From Ceratorhiza oryzae-sativae (Eukaryota > Basidiomycota > Agaricomycetes > Cantharellales > Ceratobasidiaceae), in NCBI GenBank assembly GCA_030998015.1, contig JARWMV010000145.1, positions 1 through 35,917 of the forward strand: a stretch of DNA of 35,917 nucleotides, read 5' to 3'. Each line of letters begins with the position of its first letter. The stretch's first letter is position 1. The notes under the pieces were generated by a model that was given only the letters and a program-made list of their open reading frames with translations, was not told the origin of the DNA and ran no database searches. A program made the translations under genes and the position numbers. Of this stretch, positions 26,521 through 35,628 are shown one piece after another.

Positions 26521-26634
26521 CAAGGCAATGGCCTCCCAATGCGGATGCCTGGGTAATTGCCCCCCAACATGCTGTAAGGCATTGGGGGTCAATTGCAATG
26601 TCGCCATTCAGTAGCTGACGACAGGGTTAGGCCT

Positions 26635-26856
26635 CCGCCGGCGTTAGAGGGAATCCTCAGATGAGGTAGCCTTGACCATGAGTCTCATGGTCCAGGCTAC
26701 CTCCCATAAAGATTCCCTCGTAGAAAATGACGACCGTTCGTCATTTTCAGCCGGCGGCTAAATATCGATATTATGCCGCGCACTAGCAATCGCAAACGGT
26801 TGCGATTGCTCACGTTGGTTGGTGGGACAAGTCCCACCAGCAACTAACGCGCGCGG
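26635..26856 (+). repeat. PE-A element, V1 subtype
   Basis: Same 50-bp extra hairpin as at 436, in different flanks. Confidence 0.92.
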
Positions 26857-26886
26857 AGAGTAAAGCACCCTTTGGCGCGAAGGAGT

Positions 26887-26958
26887 TATGAGTAATCAGA
26901 CTCGAACTGATCATATCTAGGTGGAAGCTAGAAGTTATACCAACTTAACTATACTCAT
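26887..26958 (-). tRNA. trnG(ucc): tRNA-Gly (UCC)
   Basis: Acceptor ATGAGTA/TACTCAT perfect, D-stem GTTA/TAAC, anticodon stem TCTAG/CTAGA with loop CTTCCAC giving UCC, T-arm ATCAG-TTCGAGT-CTGAT. Its 3' half is duplicated at 24826. Confidence 0.94.
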
Positions 26959-27226
26959 GAAAATTCATGCTCCAAATTTTTAAATTTTAGGGGGAAGTAT
27001 CTTCTTTTATTAATTTTAGTATATCTAGAACATACTTTAGTTTGGAGTGCATAGCCTCACGGTTGGGATCTATAGATCCCCCTATTTTTCCTTAAGGACC
27101 GCAGTTGGGAGGCCCTCCCTCCATCCAGAGGAGAAAAATTATTAGGCGTCCTGCTTCGTAGATGCCCAAATTTTCATTTTAAGACCTTAAAATTAAATTT
27201 ACCTAACAGATGTCATAAAGCCGATA

Positions 27227-27299
27227 AACATCTTATTGGATTTGAACCAATACCAGACTGCTTCGAAGGCAGTTGCTATACCAATTAAGCTAAAGATGC
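27227..27299 (-). tRNA. trnR(ucg): tRNA-Arg (UCG)
   Basis: Acceptor GCATCTT/AAGATGT, D-stem GCTT/TAGC, anticodon stem ACTGC/GCAGT with loop CTTCGAA giving UCG, T-arm ATTGG-TTCAAAT-CCAAT. Confidence 0.93.
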
Positions 27300-27568
27300 C
27301 AGATCTAATGCAGCGCTCCTGTGCGTAACGCGTCCAAGTATTGGCGCCCGGTCAATGAAATTGACACGGCCGCCAATACCCTAGCCCTCTTCGGTGCCCT
27401 ACGAGGCAGCTGCAGTAGTAAATTAATCTAATCTGGTCTCTATCTCGGTCAACATAGTTGACACGAGATAGGGTAAGGCCGACACGGGCGGCAGAGTCCC
27501 CGCACACGGAGGGTCATGACCGGAGACCCCCAATGATTGCAATCATTGGGGGGTGACCCCCGACATTG

Positions 27569-27740
27569 CCGCGCGCGTTAGTTGCTGGTGGGACTTGTCC
27601 CACCAACCAACGTGAGCAATCGCAACCGTTTGCGATTGCTAGTGCGCGGCATAATATCGATATTTAGCCGCCGGCTGAAAATGACGAACGGTCGTCATTT
27701 TCTACGAGGGAATCTTTAGGATTCCCTCTAACGCCGGCGG
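27569..27740 (-). repeat. PE-A element, full-size at the site that holds mini copies elsewhere
   Basis: Flanks CCCCCGACATTG and CATTACAATATCGGGGGG are complementary and equal those of the 47-bp copies at 1584 and 9745. Confidence 0.93.
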
Positions 27741-27765
27741 GCATTACAATATCGGGGGGTTGCTG

Positions 27766-27805
27766 CCCACCAAACAATGCAGCGTAGCTGCACATGTTTG
27801 GGGGT
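27766..27805. repeat. PE-E hairpin
   Basis: Adjacent to the PE-A nest, the same order (inverted) as at 1519 and 9679. Confidence 0.83.
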
Positions 27806-27860
27806 CAGTAGTGACCGGGGGCTTAAACAATCGGGGTTTGTCAAACCTAAAGCTACCGCG

Positions 27861-27905
27861 CTTCTCAGCGCTCTTTGATCGCCCGAAGGGCGGCCTAAGC
27901 GCTGA
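27861..27905. repeat. PE-C head hairpin (CTCAGCGCT form)
   Basis: Part of the V2 composite, as at 18040. Confidence 0.8.
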
Positions 27906-27952
27906 GAACTCTAAATACCCCGCCAATGTTCCATTGGCGGATTTGCGAAGGC

Positions 27953-28164
27953 CCGCGCGCGTTAGTTGCTGGTGGGACTTGTCCCACCAACCAACGTGAG
28001 CAATCGCAACCGTTTGCGATTGCTAGTGCGCGGCATAATATCGATATTTAGCCGCCGGCTGAAAATGACGAACGGTCGTCATTTTCTACGAGGGAATCTT
28101 TCGGTCCAGCAAGATTTATAAATTTATAAATCTTGCGTGGAAGGATTCCCTCTAACGCCGGCGG
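27953..28164 (-). repeat. PE-A element, V2 subtype
   Basis: Composite with left CCGCCAATGTTCCATTGGCGG and right GTGTATTTGGGGAAATGGT, shared with 31047. Confidence 0.92.
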
Positions 28165-28418
28165 TGTATTTGGGGAAATGGTCCCCTTTGCGCGGTACAA
28201 TTTCCTAACTACGCGCCCCACCGGGGAGGTCGTTCTTATAAAACAAAAACGAGGTAATGTCGACAAAACCACCCGCGGCGGAATATGAGGGGACCCCGTT
28301 TGTTTTTTTTTTTGATTGAACTTAGTGCTGACACAGCAGGGAAAACCAGGTGTTAGAGGGTTTTATAACCCCTATTTTTCCTGGGGGGCATTACCTGCTC
28401 GGTCATCGCAGATGTCCG

Positions 28419-28457
28419 GTTTTACCGGCCGGTCAACTATGTTGACACGAGACGGTA
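28419..28457. repeat. palindrome TTTTACCG..CGGTAAAA
   Basis: Contains ACCGGCCGGTCAACTATGTT. Related copies are at 20640, 21070 and 29356; the shorter core GTCAACATAGTTGAC recurs at 23708, 27448 and 30236. Confidence 0.7.
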
Positions 28458-28506
28458 AAAAACAGGTAATGCATGGAGGAGCCCCTGCGAGCCCCCGGCC
28501 CGCTCC

Positions 28507-28678
28507 CCGCGCGCGTTAGTTGCTGGTGGGACTTGTCCCACCAACCAACGTGAGCAATCGCAACCGTTTGCGATTGCTAGTGCGCGGCATAATATCGATA
28601 TTTAGCCGCCGGCTGAAAATGACGAACGGTCGTCATTTTCTACGAGGGAATCTTTAGGATTCCCTCTAACGCCGGCGG
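28507..28678 (-). repeat. PE-A element
   Basis: Flanks GGCCCGCTCC / GGTGCGGATCTAGGGG resemble 4490 and 13551, but here the stem is partly broken by base changes. Confidence 0.92.
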
Positions 28679-28731
28679 GGTGCGGATCTAGGGGTCGCAG
28701 GGGTGTACATAAAATGTAGTTCCTTCCGAAA

Positions 28732-28815
28732 TACGAGTAAAGAGATTTGAACTCTTACAATCAAATGATCATGAATTCCTAAGATTCACCTGGCTACCAG
28801 TTTCAGCATACTCGT
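28732..28815 (-). tRNA. trnL(uag): tRNA-Leu (UAG)
   Basis: Class II. Acceptor ACGAGTA/TACTCGT, D-arm CTGAAACTGGTAGCCAG, anticodon stem TGAAT/ATTCA with loop CTTAGGA giving UAG, long variable arm, T-arm AGAGTTCAAATCTCT. Confidence 0.93.
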
Positions 28816-29034
28816 TTTGAGTTACTACTTGGATTTTCTAACGCCGATTTTGGTAAGGACAGCACTTAGTGCTGCCCATCCCCGCCCCGCCTTGATCTCC
28901 AGGCGGTAAGATAAGTCGCGCTGAATCCAACCACGTCTGTGACGTCCCCCTGGGGTCACTCTGGCCAAAGAGGGACCATTCGGGGTTGGTCGCTCCCGAC
29001 CCGTATACTCTTCTCTTAAAGGAAAACTAAACCG
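28816..29034. other. no recognised gene
   Basis: GC-rich unassigned sequence with GGACAGCACTTAGTGCTGCC (28858-28877), an echo of GACAGCACTGAGTGCTGCCC near 1937. Confidence 0.45.
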
Positions 29035-29460
29035 TCGCGCTGGGACCGCCCGAATGGATAAATCACACCCCCGCTCTATCGGCTAAAATCTTAGGTGTAA
29101 CCCAAGATTTCAGCCGCCCTGCCTAGAGAACTGCGCTTTAGCGCACGTCTTGGCAGGGGTAATAAAGCGGAGGGTCGACGACCCGTGGGTGTGGTTATCG
29201 AGGCCGCGTTCGCGGCGAGGTATTGCGAGGTACCCTGGAACTTTAAGTTCCAGGGTACCTCGGAATCAGACGCCCGCGTACGCCAGGGCCGCCTTGGCTT
29301 AAGCCAAGGCGTTCGCAGGCGTGCACGGGTCACCTTTCGGGCGCATTACCTATTTTTCACCGTCTCGTGTCAACATAGTTGACCGGCCGGTGAAAACTCG
29401 GTCATCGCAGATGTCCGGCAGGGGTTAGTCAAAGACTAACCCGCTTACCGTCCCCAGCGC
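29035..29460 (+). repeat. long composite (copy 3), right end split by insertion
   Basis: PE-D core with hairpin H at 29068-29329. The right inverted end TTCGGGCG is separated from TCCCCAGCGC by about 107 bp (29344-29450) containing the TCACCG..CGGTGA palindrome. In copy 1 the two halves are contiguous. Confidence 0.8.
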
Positions 29461-29624
29461 GGCCGGCTCGAGGGTTAGTTTTGAGGTTAGGGTTGATTGT
29501 ACATGGGCTTCGCCGAAGGCCATGGGTCCCAGGCCCGGTTAGGCCGCGTTCGTGGCGAGGTATTGCGAGGTACCCTGGAACTTTAAGTTCCAGGGTACCT
29601 CGGAATCAGACACCCGCTAGGGTA

Positions 29625-29693
29625 TTTACCTTAAACTGTAGTTGCATGGCAAATTTTCTATCAGGGTTGAAATTGTCAATTACATTATCCCGC
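29625..29693 (-). pseudogene. coding-like fragment related to 13755-13930
   Basis: Open frame DNVIDNFNPDRKFAMQLQ then FKVNT, cut by PE-A at 29690. It shares KFAMQLQ.KVN with 13755-13930. Possibly from a plasmid-type DNA polymerase, unproven. Confidence 0.4.
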
Positions 29694-29861
29694 CGGCGTT
29701 AGAGGGAATCCTAAAGATTCCCTCGTAGAAAATGACGACCGTTCGTCATTTTCAGCCGGCGGCTAAATATCGATATTATGCCGCGCACTAGCAATCGCAA
29801 ACGGTTGCGATTGCTCACGTTGGTTGGTGGGACAAGTCCCACCAGCAACTAACGCGCGCGG
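29690..29861 (+). repeat. PE-A element
   Basis: Full-size copy cutting the coding-like fragment. Confidence 0.92.
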
Positions 29862-29874
29862 AGGTTAACTATTG

Positions 29875-29913
29875 ACCCCCCAAACTGATGCAGCTATGCT
29901 GCATTGTTTGGGG
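29875..29913. repeat. PE-E hairpin, variant
   Basis: TGCAGCTATGCTGCA loop and CCCCCCAAACTGATGC arm, like 10661. Confidence 0.8.
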
Positions 29914-29997
29914 TTGGGGGTCTACGGCAGGAGAAAAATCGGATAATTACGGTTTTATAACAAAAACTGTAAAATATATATTAAATGAAATCAGTTT

Positions 29998-30042
29998 TGC
30001 AGCGCGCTATGCGGCTGAGGCAGCGCGCTATGCGGCTGCCCA
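29998..30042. repeat. two dispersed minisatellite units
   Basis: Two GCAGCGCGCTATGCGGCTG units separated by AGG, outside the main array at 6167. Confidence 0.85.
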
Positions 30043-30249
30043 TAACAAAAATAGATTAATAAAAGGGTTAATAAAATCATTTTTATAACGCCGGAACCTG
30101 TGACTCGGCGCCCTTAAACTTACATGGGCCATACCGTATCTATGATGTCCGACAGCCAATACAGGAGGTCCACGTTTACAACAAAGTTGACACGAGACGA
30201 AAAACTTAGAAAAATTAGTCTGGCCTCTATCTCGGTCAACATAGTTGAC

Positions 30250-30546
30250 ACGAGATAGGGTAGGGTTAAATTTGATTAACATATATAAAAAATAATGTCT
30301 CTTTTATATTTTACCTACCTCCTTTGTATTTGGGGTTTCTAAGGGCAAGCTCGTCCATAGGGAGAGGAAGCCCTCATAAATCCTAGGGAAGAGTCCGATC
30401 AAGAATAATACTGCGGACTCATACAGGGCTTGGACTAAAAACACTAGAGAACTTAACTTATCGCAGAAAGTTCAGTTATCTCTGTAGGGTAGACTGACTA
30501 TACCCATGGGATAAATTATAATTCTCTTCCGGATTAGAAACGGAGC
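30250..30546. other. structured-looking unassigned sequence
   Basis: Contains several medium stems (GGGTATAGTC/GACTGACTATACCC, AGTCCG/CGGACT, CTAGGG/CCCTAG). It has the look of a folded RNA or an intron core piece, but no diagnostic group I, rRNA or RNase P RNA motif is clear. Confidence 0.3.
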
Positions 30547-30718
30547 CCGCGCGCGTTAGTTGCTGGTGGGACTTGTCCCACCAACCAACGTGAGCAATCG
30601 CAACCGTTTGCGATTGCTAGTGCGCGGCATAATATCGATATTTAGCCGCCGGCTGAAAATGACGAACGGTCGTCATTTTCTACGAGGGAATCTTTAGGAT
30701 TCCCTCTAACGCCGGCGG
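30547..30718 (-). repeat. PE-A element
   Basis: Full-size copy adjoining a tRNA-like scrap (30719-30752). Confidence 0.92.
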
Positions 30719-30752
30719 GATTTGAAGTTCTACCACTCTACCCAAACCCCAA
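30719..30752 (-). pseudogene. tRNA-like scrap
   Basis: Minus strand GGGGTTTGGGTAGAGTGGTA followed by GAACTTCAAATCCC: a plausible tRNA 5' acceptor and D-arm joined to a T-loop end, without an anticodon arm. Tentative. Confidence 0.3.
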
Positions 30753-30950
30753 AATTTCTAGGGACCAACAGCCCATGACAAATTAGGGGTTAAATGAACC
30801 CTCGGCTAGATCTAAAGATCTGGATGACCCTTACTTACTCCCTGAAAGGGAGGAATCACGGGTCGGGTTTAATTTTCCTAACCTGACACGGTCGACAATT
30901 GACGCCGCCGGTTCGGCATTACCTCGTTTTTGGTTCATAAAAACGACTAC
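30753..30950. other. no recognised gene
   Basis: Only a short GGCTAGATCTAAAGATCTGG palindrome (30803-30822) stands out. Confidence 0.4.
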
Positions 30951-30957
30951 CGCGCTT

Positions 30958-31003
30958 CTCAGCGCTCTTTGATCGCCCGAAGGGCGGCCTAAGCGCTGAG
31001 AAC
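30958..31003. repeat. PE-C head hairpin (CTCAGCGCT form)
   Basis: Third copy of the V2 composite. Confidence 0.8.
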
Positions 31004-31046
31004 TCTAAATACCCCGCCAATGTTCCATTGGCGGATTTGCGAAGGC

Positions 31047-31258
31047 CCGCGCGCGTTAGTTGCTGGTGGGACTTGTCCCACCAACCAACGTGAGCAATCG
31101 CAACCGTTTGCGATTGCTAGTGCGCGGCATAATATCGATATTTAGCCGCCGGCTGAAAATGACGAACGGTCGTCATTTTCTACGAGGGAATCTTTCGGTC
31201 CAGCAAGATTTATAAATTTATAAATCTTGCGTGGAAGGATTCCCTCTAACGCCGGCGG
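31047..31258 (-). repeat. PE-A element, V2 subtype
   Basis: Same composite as 27953, including right flank GTGTATTTGGGGAAATGGT. Confidence 0.92.
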
Positions 31259-31549
31259 TGTATTTGGGGAAATGGTTCCCTTTGCGCATTGGGAGGGGTT
31301 AAGAACTGTTAAAGTTAATAACCTTGGGGCTAAGCATTACAAACCATGACCCGGCGGCATGCTGTGACCCTAATGGTAAAAATTAAGCTGTGCTTATTTT
31401 ACGCCCAAAATTTTAGTAGGTTCGTCATCACTTGTGGGGCGTGCTTCATCCTAGGTCTCTGCTGGGGCCTAGGAGGAAGCGGGAATTTAAGGATTCCCTA
31501 ACACTCCGACAGGGTTGAACCAGCACTCCGAAAGCTTTCAAAATTACAT
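31259..31549. other. no recognised gene
   Basis: A hairpin ATCCTAGGTCTCTGCTGGGG/CCTAGGAGG (about 31449-31476) is the only clear structure. Confidence 0.4.
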
Positions 31550-31554
31550 TTTGA

Positions 31555-31782
31555 CCCGTGCACGCCTGCGAACGCCTTGGCTCATATTGACCTTAAGGTC
31601 AATAATCAAGCCAAGTCGGCCCTGGCGTGCGCGCGGCGTCTGATTCCGAGGTACCCTGGAACTTAAAGTTCCAGGGTACCTCGCAATACCTCGCCGCGAA
31701 CGCGGCCTCGATAACCATTACCCCTCGGGTCAACAGCATGTATTTATATATAAATACAATGCTGGTTGACCCTAAGCGGGGG
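31555..31782 (-). repeat. PE-D element with imperfect flanking duplication
   Basis: TTTGA at 31550-31554 versus TATGA at 31783-31787 (one mismatch). The loop is filled by CATATTGACCTTAAGGTCAATA. Confidence 0.85.
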
Positions 31783-31787
31783 TATGA

Positions 31788-31958
31788 ATGAAGAACGAAG
31801 CCCTTCACCATAAGACGAAACCTAAGGCCATTTTAAGATTTACGGCAGAGTTCGCAGATTCTACCGTGCATCTAAATATACTGTTAAAATGGGTAATCTA
31901 GTGGAGTATGGTAATATTTGAGAGTTAGGGTTAATAACTCCTTCTTTTATAAAAATTT
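31788..31958. other. unassigned AT-rich spacer
   Basis: Nothing recognisable on either strand. The minus strand includes AATCTGCGAACTCTGCCGTA, which faintly recalls a group I P4-like segment but is insufficient. Confidence 0.35.
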
Positions 31959-32130
31959 CCGCCGGCGTTAGAGGGAATCCTAAAGATTCCCTCGTAGAAA
32001 ATGACGACCGTTCGTCATTTTCAGCCGGCGGCTAAATATCGATATTATGCCGCGCACTAGCAATCGCAAACGGTTGCGATTGCTCACGTTGGTTGGTGGG
32101 ACAAGTCCCACCAGCAACTAACGCGCGCGG
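31959..32130 (+). repeat. PE-A element
   Basis: Directly followed by PE-D with no spacer, the same A-D junction as at 657/658 and 33064/33065. Confidence 0.92.
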
Positions 32131-32341
32131 GCCCCCGCTCTATCGGCTAAAATCTTAGGTGTAACCCAAGATTTCAGCCGCCCTGCCTAGAGAACTGCGC
32201 TTTAGCGCACGTCTTGGCAGGGGTAATAAAGCGGAGGGTCAACGACCCGTGGGCATTGTTAACGAGGCCGCGTTCGCGGCGAGCCGCGCGCACGCCAGGG
32301 CCGCCTTGGCTTAAGCCAAGGCGTTCGCAGGCGTGCACGGG
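32131..32341 (+). repeat. PE-D element with hairpin H
   Basis: Left end fused to PE-A. The right end GCACGGGT is followed by CATATTAG. Confidence 0.82.
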
Positions 32342-32418
32342 TCATATTAGATATAATAAATATTCAAACCTGCGGACAGTTGCGCCTTACTCACAGATTC
32401 TGTTCAGGGAGGGGATTA

Positions 32419-32778
32419 TTAGTTAGGTGATATATCAAATGCAATCAATAAGCCTGGCACTAATGCGATTAAGGCGATTGCTACAGGTAGTAAACCAGTC
32501 CAGCAGAAAATCATTAGTTGATCATATCTCAATCTAGGCAGAGTGGCTCTAAACCACACGAATAGGAAACATACTAAACTAGTTTTTATAGCTAACACTA
32601 CTGATTGCAGGTTTACAACCGTATCGTTAACAAAAATTTCAGGTAGCAAGTAGCCTCCAAAAAACAATATAGCTGTTATACATGAGAATAACACTATTGA
32701 GCTATACTCTGCTAAGAAAAAGAAAACAAAAGGCACACTAGAGTGTTCTGTAAAGAATCCAGCCACAAGCTCGGATTC
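32419..32778 (-). CDS. nad1: NADH dehydrogenase subunit 1, 3' exon
   Basis: C-terminal part of the quinone-site membrane subunit of complex I. It opens with ESELVAGFFTEHSSVPFVFF, the conserved loop and helix of NAD1, then AEYSSIVLFSC, VWFRATLPRLRYDQLM and ends LIAFDISPN with TAA at 32419. The exon begins close to 32778 (GAATCCGAG), preceded by CTTTACG, compatible with a group I 3' end (terminal G). The frame stays open to about 32817, so the boundary is approximate. The upstream exon is not clearly inside the window. The intron upstream carries the GIY-YIG gene. Confidence 0.92.
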   Translation of the reverse strand, partial: ESELVAGFFTEHSSVPFVFFFLAEYSSIVLFSCITAILFFGGYLLPEIFVNDTVVNLQSVVLAIKTSLVCFLFVWFRATLPRLRYDQLMIFCWTGLLPVAIALIALVPGLLIAFDISPN

Positions 32779-32892
32779 CGTAAAGAAGAGAAATTTGAGA
32801 GGGTAACTTAGAAAAACTCACCAAAGTAAGGTGAGTTTCCCCGAATAAATTAAAATTTAAAGTCAGCTAAAACGAATTATTTATCTAATTTT

Positions 32893-33064
32893 CCGCCGGC
32901 GTTAGAGGGAATCCTAAAGATTCCCTCGTAGAAAATGACGACCGTTCGTCATTTTCAGCCGGCGGCTAAATATCGATATTATGCCGCGCACTAGCAATCG
33001 CAAACGGTTGCGATTGCTCACGTTGGTTGGTGGGACAAGTCCCACCAGCAACTAACGCGCGCGG
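32893..33064 (+). repeat. PE-A element inside the GIY-YIG gene
   Basis: Fused to the following PE-D. The pair separates KIFNGKYY from the last codons. Confidence 0.92.
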
Positions 33065-33228
33065 GCCCCCGCTCTATCGGCTAAAATCTTAGGTGTAACC
33101 CAAGATTTCAGCCGCTAAAGCGGAGGGTCAACGACCCGTGGGCATTGTTAACGAGGCCGCGTTCGCGGCGAGCCGCGCGCACGCCAGGGCCGCCTTGGCA
33201 AGCCAAGGCGTTCGCAGGCGTGCACGGG
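33065..33228 (+). repeat. PE-D element without hairpin H
   Basis: CAGCCGCTAAAGCGG is uninterrupted here, the empty counterpart of 20726, 22749, 29068, 658 and 32131. Confidence 0.83.
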
Positions 33229-33325
33229 TAATATTTACCGTTAAAAATTTTACCTGATCTAACTTTTCGGGAAACTGTGGTCTTATTAACACCAAATTCA
33301 GCAGCTAGCTCTATTTGATTTTTGA

Positions 33326-33552
33326 CCCGTGCACGCCTGCGAACGCCTTGGCTCATATTGACCTTAAGGTCAATAATCAAGCCAAGTCGGCCCTGGCGTG
33401 CGCGCGGCGTCTGATTCCTAGGTACCCTGGAACTTAAAGTTCCAGGGTACCTCGCAATACCTCGCCGCGAACGCGGCCTCGATAACCAAACCCCTCGGGT
33501 CAACAGCATGTATTTATATATAAATACAATGCTGGATGACCCTAAGCGGGGG
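33326..33552 (-). repeat. PE-D element with TTTGA duplication, inside the GIY-YIG gene
   Basis: TTTGA at 33321-33325 and 33553-33557. Removing the element and one TTTGA joins ..NLIKTF directly to KNQIEL.. in frame. Confidence 0.92.
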
Positions 33553-33680
33553 TTTGAATGTTTTAATCAAATTATTTTCCATGTCGTATATTCCTAAGGG
33601 ATTTTTACTCATTACATCAGAAATTTTATTTCTAGTTTCAGAGGTATGGGTGAACATAGGATTTAACTCGCCAGGTTTGC

Positions 33681-33713
33681 TTCCATGCAAGATTTATAAA
33701 ATCTTGCTGGACC
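33681..33713 (-). repeat. hairpin P inside the GIY-YIG gene
   Basis: TCCAGCAAGATTTTATAAAT and its partner interrupt IR|KPGEL codons. The insert is about 33 bp but adds an in-frame TAA. Confidence 0.8.
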
Positions 33714-33742
33714 TGATTAACTTAATTGATTCTAGTGTATGA

Positions 33743-33986
33743 CCCGTGCACGCCTGCGAACGCCTTGGCTTAAGCCAAGCAAGCTTGGCTCATATTGACC
33801 TTAAGGTCAATGTAAGCCAAGGCGGCCCTGGCGTGCGCGCGGCGTCTGATTCCGAGGTACCCTGGAACTTAAAGTTCCAGGGTACCTCGCAATACCTCGC
33901 CGCGAACGCGGCCTCGATAACCATACCCACGGGTCAACAGCATGTATTTATATATAAATACAATGCTGGTTGACCCTAAGCGGGGG
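33743..33986 (-). repeat. PE-D element with TATGA duplication, inside the GIY-YIG gene
   Basis: TATGA at 33738-33742 and 33987-33991. Removal of the element plus one TATGA restores NHTLESIKL in frame. The loop is filled by a CATATTGACCTTAAGGTCAAT palindrome variant. Confidence 0.92.
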
Positions 33987-34066
33987 TATGATTTTTCCCA
34001 AACATCGGGTGGTTGGTTTTATCTACAAATCTAGCTTTCATTTTAGATATTGCCTCAGCCGTGTGT

Positions 34067-34288
34067 CCGCCGGCGTTAGAGGGAATCCTCAGATGAGGTA
34101 GCCTTGACCATGAGTCTCATGGTCCAGGCTACCTCCCATAAAGATTCCCTCGTAGAAAATGACGACCGTTCGTCATTTTCAGCCGGCGGCTAAATATCGA
34201 TATTATGCCGCGCACTAGCAATCGCAAACGGTTGCGATTGCTCACGTTGGTTGGTGGGACAAGTCCCACCAGCAACTAACGCGCGCGG
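34067..34288 (+). repeat. PE-A element, V1 subtype, inside the GIY-YIG gene
   Basis: Lies between KQEAKSML and HTAEAIS. A short target loss at the junction is likely. Confidence 0.93.
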
Positions 34289-34375
34289 GCCTAGCATAGA
34301 TTTAGCTTCCTGTTTGAAATTAAATAATTCTTCGAAAGGAAAGCTTTTAATAACCTCTGTTTCAATATCACCCCC

Positions 34376-34425
34376 CGTGGTGGTGAGGACCGTCGCTCCG
34401 CTCGGGCCCATCCACCACCAAACCC
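34376..34425. repeat. GTGGTGG hairpin, inside the GIY-YIG gene
   Basis: CCCGTGGTGGTGAGGACCGT/CGGGCCCATCCACCAC stem. Related to 12421-12473. Confidence 0.7.
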
Positions 34426-34427
34426 TA

Positions 34428-34567
34428 CCCCGCTAATCGATACCCCTGCCAAGACGTGCGCTAAAGCGCAGTTCTCTAGGCAGGGTGTAGATTTGCCTTC
34501 GCAAATCATCGATTAGTGGAGCCCTCCGCGCTTAGGCCGCCCTGCTGGCGATCAAAGAGCGCGGAGG
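34428..34567 (-). repeat. PE-C element with hairpin H, inside the GIY-YIG gene
   Basis: Followed by a PE-D-like piece (34575-34727). Together they split AVVLTD from DIETEV. It has CCTGCTGGCG where others have CCTGCGGGCG, a stem mismatch. Confidence 0.87.
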
Positions 34568-34574
34568 GGGCAGG

Positions 34575-34727
34575 CTTACCCGTGCCGTGGGTTGTGCGCG
34601 AGGCGGCCCCTCTGGCCGCGAGGTATTGCGAGGTACCCTGGAACTTTCAGTTCCAGGGTACCTCGGAATCAGACGCCCGCGCACGCCAGGGCCGCAGCTG
34701 CGATCGTAGGCGGGCACGGGTCAGTTA
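34575..34727. repeat. PE-D-like variant
   Basis: CCCGTGCCGTGGGTTGTGCG through GTACCCTGGAACTTTCAGTTCC to GGGCACGGGTC. Related to 12480-12572. Confidence 0.7.
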
Positions 34728-34747
34728 AAACTACAGCGACTCTAGCT

Positions 34748-34840
34748 GAAATTGTTGCACGTACGTGCAACAACTTCACGCTTGTAGAGGAGACGTATGT
34801 GTGCGGCTTAAGCCGTACACAGACGGATCCGAAGCTTGAG
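34748..34840 (-). repeat. PE-B element, core only, inside the GIY-YIG gene
   Basis: The two central palindromes without the CTAACCCTG end. Separates YYYHEDPL from AVVLTD. Confidence 0.82.
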
Positions 34841-34939
34841 TTAAAGGATCTTCGTGATAATAATAAACTACAAAAATAAAATTATTTATACCATGTTTTT
34901 TCATACTTCGCTGTAATCTGGCATTTGTTGTGATACCCT

Positions 34940-35111
34940 CCGCCGGCGTTAGAGGGAATCCTAAAGATTCCCTCGTAGAAAATGACGACCGTTCGTCATT
35001 TTCAGCCGGCGGCTAAATATCGATATTATGCCGCGCACTAGCAATCGCAAACGGTTGCGATTGCTCACGTTGGTTGGTGGGACAAGTCCCACCAGCAACT
35101 AACGCGCGCGG
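34940..35111 (+). repeat. PE-A element inside the GIY-YIG gene
   Basis: Splits YERFTD from GITTNARLQ. About two codons of target appear lost. Confidence 0.93.
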
Positions 35112-35419
35112 GATCTGTGAATCTTTCATACATATCTTTGCTGGACCCTATGTATTGTTTTCCATCTTTAGTGTTGACTAAACCATAAACACCGCCAACT
35201 TTTTTAAGATCTGCACGAACATCTTTAGGATCATTTAAATCAGAATATACCTTTAAAGGCACTAATGCAGAGATTAAGCTAGATACCATATTATTTGGAA
35301 GGATAAAGTTAAGTATCTCTTCAAATTCAATTAACATAGTAAATATAACTGTAATTAAAAACACACAAAGTAAAATTGAAAATAGATATCCTCTAAGAGG
35401 AAATAAGAAATTAATCAAA

Positions 35420-35628
35420 CCCCCGCTTATCGGCTAAAATCTTAGGTGTAACCCAAGATTTCAGCCGATACGCGTAGACCCGAGGGGTTTGGTTATCGAG
35501 GCCGCGTTCGCGGCGAGGTATTGCGAGGTACCCTGGAACTTTCAGTTCCAGGGTACCTCGGAATCAGACGCCGCGCGCACGCCAGGGCCGCCTTGGCTTA
35601 AGCCAGGGCGTTCGCAGGCGTGCTCGGG
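35420..35628 (+). repeat. PE-D element with TCAAA duplication, inside the GIY-YIG gene
   Basis: TCAAA at 35415-35419 and 35629-35633. Removal joins MLSN to LINFLF in frame and reveals the natural ATG at 35644. Confidence 0.9.
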
